Notes: generated by a model not told the origin, from the sequence alone. A stretch of 64,000 bases of DNA from an uncultured Bacteroidales bacterium (GCA_902789725.1 CADAPC010000015.1:24037-88036), one strand, 5' to 3'. Shown: positions 1 through 9,215, counted from the stretch's first letter. Translations and numbers: made by a program.

Positions 1-2
1 GA

Positions 3-1274
3 GCCGACCGTCCTGGTGGCGGTGCTGCACCTGACGTAATCAAGATAGGCGACCGTTACCTCTGCATTTATGGTGCTACGGGTGGTGGACTTGGTGGTGG
101 ACATAGTGGTCGCATCCTCACCATGTGGAACAAAACATTAGACCCTAAGTCGCCAGACTTTAAATGGACAACAGCAGTGGAGGTTTGTTCAAGCGACGGA
201 ATGGAAGATCAGGATGCCATTGACCCTGGTGTGCTGCTCGATCCTACAACAGGACGACTTTGGGTGAGTTACGGCACTTATTTTGGCACCATCAGACTCA
301 TTGAACTTGACCCCAAAACGGGTTTCCGCGTAAGTGGCAATAAGGAGAAAGACATTGCCATTGACTGTGAGGCTACCGACCTGATTTATCGCAACGGTTG
401 GTACTACCTCTTAGGCACTCATGGAACTTGCTGCGATGGTGTTAATTCTACCTACAACATTGTGGTGGGTCGTTCGCGCAGTGTAGAAGGTCCATATATA
501 GATAATGTGGGTCGTGATATGTATCATGGTGGTGGCAGAATGGTGGTGGCAGCTGGAGACCGCAAGACAGGTGCCGGTCACTTTGGTCGTACCATTATTG
601 ATGAAGGAGTGGAAGTGACTTCTTTCCACTGGGAAGCCGACTTTGATCAGGGTGGACGTTCTGTGTTGGCCATTCGTCCGCTGTTGTGGAAAAATGATTG
701 GCCTTACGCTGGTGAACAGTTTAAGGGTGGCACTTTTGAGATTGAGAGCGAGCGTAGAGGTTATGCATTGGAACTGACTGTCGATTTTGTGCGCATGAAT
801 GTGGCTCGTCAGGGCTGGTTCAATAGCGACCAGATGCAACAGCCTGTTAAGGCGGTGGAGAACCAGAAATTGGAAGAAGTGATTGACGGATGGCCTAAAG
901 GAAATATTCCTGTTCGTATAGGCGACTACATGTTCCGTCCTCACCAACGTTGGACCATCACTCCTGTTCCTGAGTCTGGAGGTTATCTGGGCGGTCCTTA
1001 CTTCAAGATTGTCATTGCTGGTACCAATCGTGCCTTAGCTGCCACTGAGGATGTGGAAGTGACTACTGTGCCCGAATTTACAGGAGCTGATGAACAGTTG
1101 TGGCGCATTGAACAGCTTATTGACGGTACGTTCCGTATCATGCCAAAAGCTATTCCTGGCAAATCAGGTATTAACACGAAGTTTGTCCTCTACTCCATCG
1201 CTGACAGTACCCCCACTTTGGCAGAATATGACTTCAAGTCAGACAACTCGAAGTGGAACTTCAAAAATCACTAA
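3..1274 (+). CDS. Glycoside hydrolase family 43, arabinan endo-1,5-alpha-L-arabinosidase-like (5' end outside window)
   Basis: The frame is open from base 3, so the gene begins left of the window and its signal peptide and first catalytic Asp are not visible. Two GH43-type acidic motifs are present: DAIDPGVLLD, carrying the Asp that usually tunes the acid, and the CEATDLIYRNGWYYLLGT segment, whose Glu would be the general acid. Strings such as WVSYGTYFGTIRLIELD fit the five-bladed propeller of the arabinanase subfamilies. The last 200 or so residues form a beta-rich C-terminal domain of a kind often appended to these enzymes. Such enzymes cut alpha-1,5-arabinan side chains of pectin outside the cell or in the periplasm. 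A hairpin at 1401-1435 ends the transcript. Family assignment is firm; endo-arabinanase activity is inferred. Confidence 0.85.
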   Translation, partial: ADRPGGGAAPDVIKIGDRYLCIYGATGGGLGGGHSGRILTMWNKTLDPKSPDFKWTTAVEVCSSDGMEDQDAIDPGVLLDPTTGRLWVSYGTYFGTIRLIELDPKTGFRVSGNKEKDIAIDCEATDLIYRNGWYYLLGTHGTCCDGVNSTYNIVVGRSRSVEGPYIDNVGRDMYHGGGRMVVAAGDRKTGAGHFGRTIIDEGVEVTSFHWEADFDQGGRSVLAIRPLLWKNDWPYAGEQFKGGTFEIESERRGYALELTVDFVRMNVARQGWFNSDQMQQPVKAVENQKLEEVIDGWPKGNIPVRIGDYMFRPHQRWTITPVPESGGYLGGPYFKIVIAGTNRALAATEDVEVTTVPEFTGADEQLWRIEQLIDGTFRIMPKAIPGKSGINTKFVLYSIADSTPTLAEYDFKSDNSKWNFKNH

Positions 1275-1302
1275 TCGTAATAGATTTGAAATCATTTTCT
1301 TA

Positions 1303-1396
1303 TGGTATGTTCTAAAAATTAGCTTTCAATTGTTTTTAGTTGATTTTGGAGTAGATTTGGGTGCAAGACCGCAGGGGCATAGCGAGCTATGGCCCA
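1303..1396 (-). repeat. Partial copy of the 184-bp inverted-repeat element
   Basis: This segment is the reverse complement of the right half of the element at 60431-60614. It runs from the terminal TGGTATGTTCTAA through the GGGGCATAGCGAGCTATGG hairpin. The outermost bases differ (TTATGG instead of TTAAGG), and the other end is missing. Confidence 0.8.
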
Positions 1397-1400
1397 AAAT

Positions 1401-1435
1401 AAAAGAGGAAATTCACAATGTGAACTTCCTCTTTT
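1401..1435. terminator. Bidirectional terminator between the arabinanase and glycosyltransferase genes
   Basis: AAAAGAGGAA and TTCAC pair with GTGAA and TTCCTCTTTT, giving about 15 pairs with one mismatch and a 3-base loop, flanked by A and T runs on both sides. It lies between two convergent genes. Confidence 0.8.
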
Positions 1436-2379
1436 TACTTCTTTAGGATGCGCTTGTAAATCCATCTGATTATCTTACCTATAGTAGTGTAGCGGATGCC
1501 CCAATCGGTGATGGCTTTAGCAAAGAGTGCCTCGATGTGAGGGTTCTTCTGTGGATGCTCAATGCGAGTGAGTGGAAGTGGGGTTGTGAGTGGAGGACGG
1601 TCGTACTCATAGTGCTGCAGGAGGGAGGATGCCCGAAAATGAGTGCCATTTTTCAGTCCGATGTTTCGCACTAAGGTGTGGACTGGTGTGAGGCAAAGTC
1701 CATGTGCTTTGTAGATGGCCAGTTCCCAACAGATGTCCCAAGGAATAGGCTGCTTATCCAAACTCTTCAGACAAGGAAACACTCCTCCGTATTGAATGGC
1801 GAGCTGGTCTTCGGGGGTCATACCCTCAAGGGCTTCCTGGCGAGTCTTATAGTGCACAAAATGCTGTTGCCAACGGTCGCGCCAAGTGCCCCATCCCCAG
1901 CCAGACATGTGGGGAGTGAAGTAAAAAGAAGTTTCAGTGGAGAGAGTCAGCAAATCCAAATTCGTGAATCCAGCCACATGCATAACGGTGGATATATCTT
2001 GGTAGAGGTCGAAAGCTTGGTTCATGTATTGTAGATAGTAGGGCGAGGTGACGATATCGTCCTCCAGCACAATGATGCGGTCGTGTTGTTGAAATACTTG
2101 GGCAATGCCTTCGGTGATGTTGCGCTCCAAATAGATGTTCTCAGGTCGCAGGATGAGGGTCATGCTGCGAAGTACACCTGTGCGTTCTACTTCATCTTTT
2201 ACTTGGTGGAGAAGAGCGCGCACTTCGTTCACCTGCTGCCAAGACTTAGTGTCCTTTCCACCATCGGAAAAGACATAGAGGTCGGTATCCTTGGCCAGGG
2301 TGTTGGCAAGAAGGGCTGAGAGAGTCTTCTGCGTGTTGTCTGCCCGATTATAGACAAAGAGTGCAACTGGAGAGGTCAT
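1435..2379 (-). CDS. Glycosyltransferase, GT-A fold (family 2-like)
   Basis: A 314-residue cytoplasmic glycosyltransferase. The N-terminus MTSPVALFVYNRADNTQKTL is the characteristic first strand of a Bacteroidota GT group that adds sugars to surface glycans. VLEDDIVTS supplies the DxD-like metal and nucleotide-sugar site, and SGWGWGTWRDRW is the conserved acceptor-side motif. The frame extends upstream to 2511, but a -7 box (TAACTTTG, minus strand, about 2460) lies inside that extension, so the ATG at 2379 is chosen. The gene stands alone between a terminator and the argS promoter repeats, with no other glycan genes nearby. Donor and acceptor cannot be inferred. Confidence 0.85.
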   Translation of the reverse strand: MTSPVALFVYNRADNTQKTLSALLANTLAKDTDLYVFSDGGKDTKSWQQVNEVRALLHQVKDEVERTGVLRSMTLILRPENIYLERNITEGIAQVFQQHDRIIVLEDDIVTSPYYLQYMNQAFDLYQDISTVMHVAGFTNLDLLTLSTETSFYFTPHMSGWGWGTWRDRWQQHFVHYKTRQEALEGMTPEDQLAIQYGGVFPCLKSLDKQPIPWDICWELAIYKAHGLCLTPVHTLVRNIGLKNGTHFRASSLLQHYEYDRPPLTTPLPLTRIEHPQKNPHIEALFAKAITDWGIRYTTIGKIIRWIYKRILKK

Positions 2380-2455
2380 GAGCGTAAAAAATGAAAAGTG
2401 AACCTTTTGTTCGACTAACCAACAACCAATTAGTTTGGTGTAGGCAATTAGGATT

Positions 2456-2466
2456 TGCAAAGTTAC
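2456..2466 (-). promoter_or_regulatory. Promoter -7 box for the glycosyltransferase
   Basis: The minus strand reads TAACTTTGCA here, matching the Bacteroidota TAnnTTTG element about 75 bases before the ATG at 2379. No good -33 TTTG is visible. Confidence 0.6.
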
Positions 2467-2528
2467 ACTTTTTTTATGTTTTCTTCTTCTTTCGTTCTTT
2501 AATTTTTTCATTCTTTAATATTTTTTGT

Positions 2529-2759
2529 TACCGTTGGCTAACGCCGAAAGTACTCACGTTCGGAAAATCTCAAATAAATTTGTTTTTCTCTCACTTAATC
2601 GTACCGTTGGCTAACGCCGAAAGTACTCACGTTCGGAAAATCTCAAATAAATTTGTTTTTTCTCTCACTTAATCGTACCGTTGGCTAACGCCGAAAGTAC
2701 TCACGTTCGGAAAATCTCAAATAAATTTGTTTTTTCTCTCACTTAATCGTACCTTTGCA
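2529..2759 (+). repeat. Three tandem copies of the promoter-bearing repeat, in front of argS
   Basis: Near-identical units of 73-74 bp lie at 2529-2601, 2602-2675 and 2676-2749. Each unit carries the hairpin CCGAA(10)TTCGG, then a -33 TTTG, then the spacer ending CTCACTTAATCG. The units abut so that each spacer leads into the next TACC. Only the last junction gives a consensus -7 (TACCTTTG); the other two read TACCGTTG. Confidence 0.95.
2726..2757 (+). promoter_or_regulatory. argS promoter
   Basis: TTTG at 2726-2729, 20 bases, then TACCTTTG at 2750-2757 is a full match to the Bacteroidota primary-sigma promoter. It leaves only 17 bases to the argS ATG, so the leader is about 10 nt. Confidence 0.85.
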
Positions 2760-2774
2760 GAAAAATTGACCATT

Positions 2775-4598
2775 ATGACGATAGAAGAAAGACTGATAGC
2801 CAGTGTGCAGGAAGCTGTGAAGGCTCTGTATGGCATGGATGTGACTGCACAGCAGGTGCAGTTGCAGAAAACAAGAGACGAATTTGAGGGACATCTGACA
2901 GTTGTGGTGTTTCCTTTTGTGAAAGCAGCGAGAAAAGCTCCCGACATGGTGGGAGACGAGATAGGAAAGTATCTTGTTGAGCATGCAAGCGACATGGTGG
3001 CTAAGTACAATGTGGTGAAAGGATTTCTTAATCTTGTCATCAGCGATGTTCCTTGGATAGAATTGCTTAACCAAATCAATGCGGAAGAAAACTTTGGTTT
3101 CCTGCCAATCACCAACGGAAGCCCATTGGTGATGATTGAGTACTCCTCGCCTAACACCAACAAACCTCTCCATTTGGGGCATGTGAGGAATAACCTTTTG
3201 GGAGCTTCTTTGGCTCGTATTGTCGAGGCAAATGGTAATAAGGTGGTCAAAACCAATATAGTCAACGACCGTGGCATCCACATTTGCAAAAGCATGCTCG
3301 CATGGCTCAAATGGGGCAATGGCGAAACGCCCGAATCGTCGGGGAAAAAGGGTGACCACCTCATTGGAGACTACTATGTGGCTTTCGACAAGCACTACAA
3401 AGCAGAATGTGAGAGTCTCATCCAGCAATATCTCAACGAGGGTATGGACCCAGAGGCCGCTAAGGAGCGCGCCAAGCAAGAAGCTCCACTCATTAAAGAA
3501 GCCCATGAAATGCTGGTGAAATGGGAACAAGGCGATCCTGAAGTTCGTGCATTGTGGAAAAAGATGAACGAGTGGGTTTATGCTGGATTTGACGAAACCT
3601 ACAAGATGATGGGGGTAAGCTTTGACAAGATTTACTACGAATCGGACACTTACCTTGAAGGAAAAGAGAAAGTGATGGAAGGTTTGGAGAAGGGACTCTT
3701 CTACCGTCGTGAAGATGGGTCGGTGTGGGCTGACCTTACGGCAGAGGGATTGGATGAAAAACTTCTGTTACGTAGCGATGGTACGTCTGTCTATATGACA
3801 CAAGACATTGGTACGGCCAAGCTCCGTTTTCAGGATTTCCCCATCGACAAGATGATTTATGTGGTGGGCAATGAACAGAATTACCATTTCCAAGTGCTCT
3901 CCATTCTGCTTGACAAACTCGGCTTCAAGTGGGGTAAAGACCTTGTGCATTTTTCCTACGGAATGGTGGAACTCCCCAATGGTAAGATGAAAAGTCGTGA
4001 AGGCACAGTGGTAGATGCCGATGACTTGATGCAGACGATGATTGCCGATGCATACGAAGCCAGTAAGGAACGTGCCAAGCAGACCGACATGACTGAGGAA
4101 GAAGCCCGTGAGGTGGCTCGCAAAGTGGGATTAGGTGCACTGAAGTATTTTATCCTCAAGGTAGATGCTCGCAAAAATATGCTCTTCAACCCCGAAGAAT
4201 CGATAGACTTCAACGGTAACACGGGTCCTTTCATCCAATACACCTACGCACGTATTGCCTCTATCCTCCGCAAAGCTAAAGAGCAAGGCATCGAAATTCC
4301 TGCTCAATTGATGGCATTCGATTCTCAACTCTCAACGAAAGAGACAGAACTCATCCAAAAACTTAATCAGTTTGGCACGGCGGTACGTCAAGCTGGTACT
4401 GATTACAGTCCTTCAGGCATTTGCAACTATTGCTACGAACTCACTAAAGCTTTCAACCAGTTCTACCACGACTTCACCATTTTGGGCGAAACCGACACAA
4501 ACTTGAAGCTTTTCCGCCTCTCGCTTGCCAAAGCAGTGGCAAAGGTGGTGAATTTGGGCATGGGACTGCTTGGCATAGAAATGCCCGAGCGCATGTAA
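2775..4598 (+). CDS. argS: Arginine--tRNA ligase
   Basis: A 607-residue class I aminoacyl-tRNA synthetase that charges tRNA-Arg in the cytoplasm. The N-terminal ArgRS domain (about residues 1-100) is followed by SPNTNKPLHLGHVRNN with the HIGH-type signature HLGH at 133-136. A KMSK-equivalent segment, GKMKSREGT, lies near residue 410, followed by an anticodon-binding C-terminal domain ending MGLLGIEMPERM. Length is normal. The frame is open from 2727, but the promoter -7 box ends at 2757, so the ATG at 2775 is the start. Expression is probably driven by the triplicated repeat directly upstream. It is monocistronic; the next gene has its own promoter. Confidence 0.97.
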   Translation: MTIEERLIASVQEAVKALYGMDVTAQQVQLQKTRDEFEGHLTVVVFPFVKAARKAPDMVGDEIGKYLVEHASDMVAKYNVVKGFLNLVISDVPWIELLNQINAEENFGFLPITNGSPLVMIEYSSPNTNKPLHLGHVRNNLLGASLARIVEANGNKVVKTNIVNDRGIHICKSMLAWLKWGNGETPESSGKKGDHLIGDYYVAFDKHYKAECESLIQQYLNEGMDPEAAKERAKQEAPLIKEAHEMLVKWEQGDPEVRALWKKMNEWVYAGFDETYKMMGVSFDKIYYESDTYLEGKEKVMEGLEKGLFYRREDGSVWADLTAEGLDEKLLLRSDGTSVYMTQDIGTAKLRFQDFPIDKMIYVVGNEQNYHFQVLSILLDKLGFKWGKDLVHFSYGMVELPNGKMKSREGTVVDADDLMQTMIADAYEASKERAKQTDMTEEEAREVARKVGLGALKYFILKVDARKNMLFNPEESIDFNGNTGPFIQYTYARIASILRKAKEQGIEIPAQLMAFDSQLSTKETELIQKLNQFGTAVRQAGTDYSPSGICNYCYELTKAFNQFYHDFTILGETDTNLKLFRLSLAKAVAKVVNLGMGLLGIEMPERM

Positions 4599-4691
4599 TC
4601 AGCACAGGGCGATGAAGATGAAATCCTATTCAATGTAACAGAATTGCAAAAACTTGTTACAATAACGAAAACAGGTCTTTAGGGAAAACGC

Positions 4692-4699
4692 TAACTTTG
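4692..4699 (+). promoter_or_regulatory. Promoter -7 box for the GH3 gene
   Basis: TAACTTTG lies 31 bases before the ATG at 4730. The -33 element is not obvious, which may mean activator dependence. Confidence 0.55.
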
Positions 4700-4729
4700 T
4701 AGCGAAAATAACCTAAAGACTTGTTTTTT

Positions 4730-7312
4730 ATGATGAAGAGAAACTTTCTGATGTTGGCACTGGCCATTGGATTCAGTGCTCAGGTAGCAGCACAAATGTT
4801 GCCTTACCAAAATACTAACTTATCGGCCAAGGAACGAGCCACAGATCTCTGCTCCCGCCTCACCTTGGAAGAGAAAGCCCAGCTTATGCTTGATGAAAGT
4901 CCTGCCATTCCTCGTTTGGGCATAAAAAAATTCTTTTGGTGGAGCGAGGCTCTGCATGGAGCGGCCAATATGGGCAATGTCACTGTCTTTCCCGAACCTA
5001 TAGGTATGGCAGCGTCGTTCAACCCTAATCTCCTCTATAAAGTGTTTGATGCAGCCAGCACAGAATTTCGTGCACAATATAACCATCGTATGCTGAACGG
5101 AGGTGAAGATGAGAAATTTCATAGTCTGTCTGTTTGGACACCAAATGTCAACATTTTCCGCGACCCTCGCTGGGGCAGAGGACAGGAAACATACGGTGAA
5201 GACCCCTACCTCACTTCAGTGATGGGTACTCAAGTGGTGCGCGGATTGCAAGGTCCTGAATCGGCCAAATACCGCAAACTTTGGGCTTGTGCTAAACATT
5301 ATGCTGTACATAGTGGACCAGAATGGTCACGTCATACAGCCAATCTTATTGATGTAACACCTCGCGACATGTGGGAGACCTACATGCCCGCTTTTAAGAC
5401 GTTGGTGCAGGACGCTAAGGTAAGAGAGGTGATGTGTGCCTACCAAAGGCTGGATGATGACCCCTGTTGTGGTAGTCAGCGTCTGTTGCAACAGATTCTG
5501 CGTGACGAATGGGGATTTCAATACTTGGTAGTGAGCGACTGCGGTGCGGTGAGCGACTTCTACAGCAGTCACAAATCTTCCTCTGATGCCGCCCATGCTT
5601 CAGCTAAGGCCACTATTGCTGGAACGGATGTGGAGTGTGGCTATGGCTATGCTTACAGAAGCATCCCAGAAGCTGTCAGGCGAGGGTTTATCACCGAAGC
5701 AGAAGTTGATAAGCATGTGGTGCGTTTGCTTGAAGGGCGTTTTGACCTGGGCGAGATGGACAATCCCTCGCTGGTGGAATGGTCTAAGATTCCTTATTCA
5801 AAAATGGACTGTAAGGAGCATCGACAGATTGCTCTTGATATGGCGCGCCAGACCATCGTGCTTCTTCAGAACAAAGGCAATGTTTTACCTTTAGCGAAGA
5901 ACAAAGAAAAAATAGCCGTTATAGGTCCTAATGCCGATGATGAACCCTTGATGTGGGGTAACTACAATGGCACACCCAACCACACTATCACCATCCTCGA
6001 CGGCATCAAGACAAAGCAAAAGTCACTCCTTCATCTGCCAGGATGTGATAGGACCTACGACAAAGTGATGGACTGCTTGATGAACTCCTATTGTGCCATT
6101 GACGGCAAAAAAGGTCTTAAAGGCACCTTTTGGAACAATACGGAAATGGAGGGCAAGCCTGTGACCACTCAATTCTACATTACACCCTTAGCTGTCACTA
6201 CAGCAGGTATGCACAATTTTGCCCCTGGTGTCAATCTTGAGGATTTTTCGGCTAAGTACGAGACAATTTTCACCCCCAAGGAGGCAGGCGAATATGTGGT
6301 GAACATGGAAAGTTGTGGTGATTTTCAGCTTTACATTGACGGTCAGCAGAAAGTACGTCAACACACTTGGCGCACTACTCCCACACGGACAGTTATCCAG
6401 GCAGAAGCAGGCAAGTCGTACAAGATTGAGGTGCATTTCAAATTTGTGAAGACTTGGGGTGCCAATATGAAGATCAACATTGCCAAAGAGCAGCCCATTG
6501 ATTATGCCGCAATTATTGACCAGCTTAAGGGCATTGATAAAGTTATCTTTGTAGGCGGTATTGCCGCTGCTTTGGAAGGAGAAGAAATGCCTGTAGAGAT
6601 TGATGGTTTCAAAGGCGGTGACCGCACTCACATAGAACTGCCTAAAGTTCAGCGTGACTTTTTGAAGGCCTTGAAAACTGCTGGAAAGACAGTGATTTTT
6701 GTCAACTGTTCAGGCTCTGCTATTGCTTTGTTGCCAGAGACGGAGAGCTGTGATGCTATTGTACAGGTGTGGTATGCCGGACAAGAAGGTGGACAAGCTG
6801 TGGCCGATGTTCTTTTTGGCGACTATAATCCCAGCGGCAAACTGCCTGTTACTTTCTACAAGACTTCGGCCCAACTTCCCGACTTTGAGGATTACTCCAT
6901 GAAAGGGCGCACCTACCGCTATTTCTCCGACCCACTCTTTGCTTTTGGCTATGGAATGAGTTTCACCCAATTTAGTCTTGGCGAAGGAAAAGTGTCGAAG
7001 AATGGAGATAATTTCACCCTCAGTGTGCCTGTGAGCAATGTGGGAAAGCATGACGGCACAGAAGTGGTGCAGGTGTATCTGCGCGACCTCTCCGATCCTA
7101 ATGGTCCTCTTAAGTCGCTCCGTGCTTTTCAGCGCGTGAATGTAAAGGCTGGACAGACAGTCACTGCCAAGCTTACCCTTACGCCCCAGTCGTTCGAATT
7201 TTTCGACCCTGAGACAAATACTGTGCACCAGAAAGAGGGCGATTTTGAAGTGCTCTATGGTACCAGTTCGCAAGATAAGGATTTGAAGAGACTTATCCTC
7301 AACGTGAAATAG
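4730..7312 (+). CDS. Glycoside hydrolase family 3, beta-xylosidase/beta-glucosidase-like, with PA14 insert
   Basis: An exported 860-residue GH3 enzyme. A hydrophobic signal peptide ends near AQVAAQ. The TIM-barrel domain contains KHYAVHSGPEW and the nucleophile Asp at about residue 270 in VVSDCGAV. The second alpha/beta domain begins around residue 385. A PA14-like beta domain (KGLKGTFWNN to YIDGQQKV) is inserted at about 450-590, and an Fn3-like domain closes the protein. GH3 enzymes with this architecture release xylose, arabinose or glucose from the non-reducing ends of plant oligosaccharides in the periplasm. The upstream frame begins with TTG, so ATG 4730 is used (ATG 4733 is equally possible). 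Its stop overlaps the convergent dus gene by 14 bases. Substrate is not determined. Confidence 0.92.
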   Translation: MMKRNFLMLALAIGFSAQVAAQMLPYQNTNLSAKERATDLCSRLTLEEKAQLMLDESPAIPRLGIKKFFWWSEALHGAANMGNVTVFPEPIGMAASFNPNLLYKVFDAASTEFRAQYNHRMLNGGEDEKFHSLSVWTPNVNIFRDPRWGRGQETYGEDPYLTSVMGTQVVRGLQGPESAKYRKLWACAKHYAVHSGPEWSRHTANLIDVTPRDMWETYMPAFKTLVQDAKVREVMCAYQRLDDDPCCGSQRLLQQILRDEWGFQYLVVSDCGAVSDFYSSHKSSSDAAHASAKATIAGTDVECGYGYAYRSIPEAVRRGFITEAEVDKHVVRLLEGRFDLGEMDNPSLVEWSKIPYSKMDCKEHRQIALDMARQTIVLLQNKGNVLPLAKNKEKIAVIGPNADDEPLMWGNYNGTPNHTITILDGIKTKQKSLLHLPGCDRTYDKVMDCLMNSYCAIDGKKGLKGTFWNNTEMEGKPVTTQFYITPLAVTTAGMHNFAPGVNLEDFSAKYETIFTPKEAGEYVVNMESCGDFQLYIDGQQKVRQHTWRTTPTRTVIQAEAGKSYKIEVHFKFVKTWGANMKINIAKEQPIDYAAIIDQLKGIDKVIFVGGIAAALEGEEMPVEIDGFKGGDRTHIELPKVQRDFLKALKTAGKTVIFVNCSGSAIALLPETESCDAIVQVWYAGQEGGQAVADVLFGDYNPSGKLPVTFYKTSAQLPDFEDYSMKGRTYRYFSDPLFAFGYGMSFTQFSLGEGKVSKNGDNFTLSVPVSNVGKHDGTEVVQVYLRDLSDPNGPLKSLRAFQRVNVKAGQTVTAKLTLTPQSFEFFDPETNTVHQKEGDFEVLYGTSSQDKDLKRLILNVK

Positions 7313-8375
7313 CTACCACCCTTTCCCGTGCCTCGTCGAGTAAGGCAAAGAGTTCATCTTGGGTAGTTGCCTGAAGGATGCGAATGCGAGTTTGTCGAAA
7401 ATCGGGGATTCCCTTGAAGAGGGGACAATTGGCAAGGTGTCGTCTTACATGGATGATGCCTCCCAGTTCGCTCCTCCCATGCCCTTTCGCCCCACAGTCT
7501 TCAGCAAGGGAGTAGGCAATGCTTGTGCGCACTTGTTGTTTGAGCACAGCAAACTTCCAGTCGGTGGTCATAGTGGAGTCGTGCTTACCAGTGTCAAGAT
7601 AAGAACGAACATCCTTAAAGAGCCAAGGTTGTCCGAATGTGGCACGTCCAATCATCACGGCATCTACTCCATAGCGATTGAAGGCGGTTTCCGCATCTTC
7701 GGCTGTACAGATGTCGCCATTCCCTATGATGGGAATGTGGATGCGGGGGTGGCTTTTCACTTCTCCGATGAGCGTCCAGTCCGCTTCACCCTGATACATC
7801 TGCGAGCGTGTGCGACCGTGAATGGTGAGGGCTTCAATGCCGCAGTCTTGAAGCCGCATGGCAAGTTCTAAAATAAAGGGGGTGCCTTTGTCAATAGGTT
7901 TCCATTCTTCAGGAATTTCGTAGAGTGAGGGTACATCCCAACCTAATCGTGTTTTAACAGTGACAGGGATATGGACAGCCTTGACCACTTCACGAGTGAT
8001 ATCGAGCATCAGTTGGGGAGTGCGCAGCATGCCTGCTCCAGCTCCTTTGCCCGCCACTTTTTTCACCGGGCAGCCAAAATTGATGTCAAGCACGTCGGGC
8101 TTTGCCTCATTTTCCACCATTTTGGCAGCTTCGACCATGCTGGCCACGTCGCGCCCATAAATTTGAATGGCCACGGGGCGTTCGCAGTCATCCACCCGAA
8201 TTTTCTCTAATGAACGGTTCACGTTGCGTATGAGTGCATCGGCACTGACAAATTCGGAATATACCATGCTGGCTCCGAACTCCTTGCACAAAAGGCGAAA
8301 AGCCTGATCTGTCACGTCCTCCATGGGAGCTAACAGAACAGGCTTGTCACCAAGATTGATGTTTCTGATTTGCAT
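7299..8375 (-). CDS. dus: tRNA-dihydrouridine synthase (DusB-like)
   Basis: A 358-residue flavoprotein reducing specific uridines of tRNA to dihydrouridine. The FMN-barrel start LLAPMEDVTDQAFR, the active-site region DINFGCPVKKV (catalytic Cys in GCP) and TIHGRTRSQMYQGEADW are typical. The start at MQIRNINLGD (8375) is chosen because the upstream extension runs into the rubredoxin gene. It lies 10 bases downstream of the rubredoxin stop and is probably the last gene of a rubrerythrin-rubredoxin-dus operon served by the promoter repeat at 9216-9344. The tail overlaps the convergent GH3 gene. Confidence 0.93.
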   Translation of the reverse strand: MQIRNINLGDKPVLLAPMEDVTDQAFRLLCKEFGASMVYSEFVSADALIRNVNRSLEKIRVDDCERPVAIQIYGRDVASMVEAAKMVENEAKPDVLDINFGCPVKKVAGKGAGAGMLRTPQLMLDITREVVKAVHIPVTVKTRLGWDVPSLYEIPEEWKPIDKGTPFILELAMRLQDCGIEALTIHGRTRSQMYQGEADWTLIGEVKSHPRIHIPIIGNGDICTAEDAETAFNRYGVDAVMIGRATFGQPWLFKDVRSYLDTGKHDSTMTTDWKFAVLKQQVRTSIAYSLAEDCGAKGHGRSELGGIIHVRRHLANCPLFKGIPDFRQTRIRILQATTQDELFALLDEARERVVAISR

Positions 8376-8385
8376 CGTCCTTTTA

Positions 8386-8544
8386 TTATGCCTCTGAGAA
8401 TTGGTCTTTTCCAACCCCACACAATGGGCACTCAAAATCTTCGGGAAGGTCTTCAAAAGCCGTACCTGGCTCGATGCCCCCTTCTGGATAACCTACCTCT
8501 GGGTCGTATTCCCAGCCGCAGGTGTCACAAACGTATTTTGCCAT
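8386..8544 (-). CDS. Rubredoxin
   Basis: A 52-residue iron protein. Two CxxC pairs ([12 protein letters not shown] and [13 protein letters not shown]) with [20 protein letters not shown] between them give the complete rubredoxin fold, which binds one Fe with four Cys. It carries single electrons in the cytoplasm, in anaerobes usually to rubrerythrin or oxygen reductases. It lies 51 bases downstream of the rubrerythrin gene and 10 bases upstream of dus, so co-transcription is likely. Two stop codons occur in tandem (TAATAA). It ends on FSEA, a normal length for the family. Confidence 0.95.
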   Translation of the reverse strand: MAKYVCDTCGWEYDPEVGYPEGGIEPGTAFEDLPEDFECPLCGVGKDQFSEA

Positions 8545-8595
8545 ATTTGTTTATAGTTTATTGGTCATGCTAAAATAGAAGTTCTTTCACTCACT

Positions 8596-9162
8596 TCAGT
8601 CCTTAAAGAATCGGTTGTACAGACCTTGGAACCCAGCTCCATGGCGTGCTTCGTCTTTTGCCATTTCGTGCACAGTGTCATGGATGGCATCAAGCCCCAG
8701 CTTCTTGGCCACTTGTGCCACTTTCAGCTTGCCGGCACAAGCACCTTCTTCAGCTTCCATACGCATTTTGAGGTTCTTTTTGGTGTCCCAAACCACTTCA
8801 CCCAGCAATTCTGCAAAGCGTGAAGCGTGGTCAGCCTCTTCATAGGCATAACGACGGAAAGCTTCAGCCACTTCAGGATATCCTTCGCGGTCTGCTTGGC
8901 GCGCCATGGCCAAATACATGCCCACTTCGGTGCATTCGCCCATGAAGTCGTTTTTCAATCCTTGGCGGATGAAGTCGCCTTCTTCACCTTCGGGGATGGC
9001 CTTTGCCACACCCAGTTCATGTTCACACGCAAAATTCAGTCCTTCCGTTTCTTCCTTCAATTTAAACTTGTCGCCAGGAACTTTGCACTGAGGACATTTT
9101 TCAGGAGGGTTCTCTCCCTCATACACATACCCACATACGGGGCATACCCATTTCTTAGCCAT
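8596..9162 (-). CDS. Rubrerythrin with N-terminal rubredoxin domain (reverse rubrerythrin)
   Basis: A 188-residue non-haem di-iron peroxidase. Residues 1-40 form a rubredoxin-like domain ([12 protein letters not shown] and [11 protein letters not shown]), followed by a four-helix ferritin-like domain with Glu and ExxH ligands ([33 protein letters not shown]). With the rubredoxin first, this is the reversed architecture seen in anaerobes. It reduces hydrogen peroxide with electrons from rubredoxin, whose gene follows. It is the first gene of the operon, with a promoter repeat about 55 bases upstream of the ATG. Confidence 0.95.
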   Translation of the reverse strand: MAKKWVCPVCGYVYEGENPPEKCPQCKVPGDKFKLKEETEGLNFACEHELGVAKAIPEGEEGDFIRQGLKNDFMGECTEVGMYLAMARQADREGYPEVAEAFRRYAYEEADHASRFAELLGEVVWDTKKNLKMRMEAEEGACAGKLKVAQVAKKLGLDAIHDTVHEMAKDEARHGAGFQGLYNRFFKD

Positions 9163-9215
9163 AAATGTTAGGTTTTTTAGCGTTAGTATTTATTTTCTTA
9201 GACACGTATTTTTTG

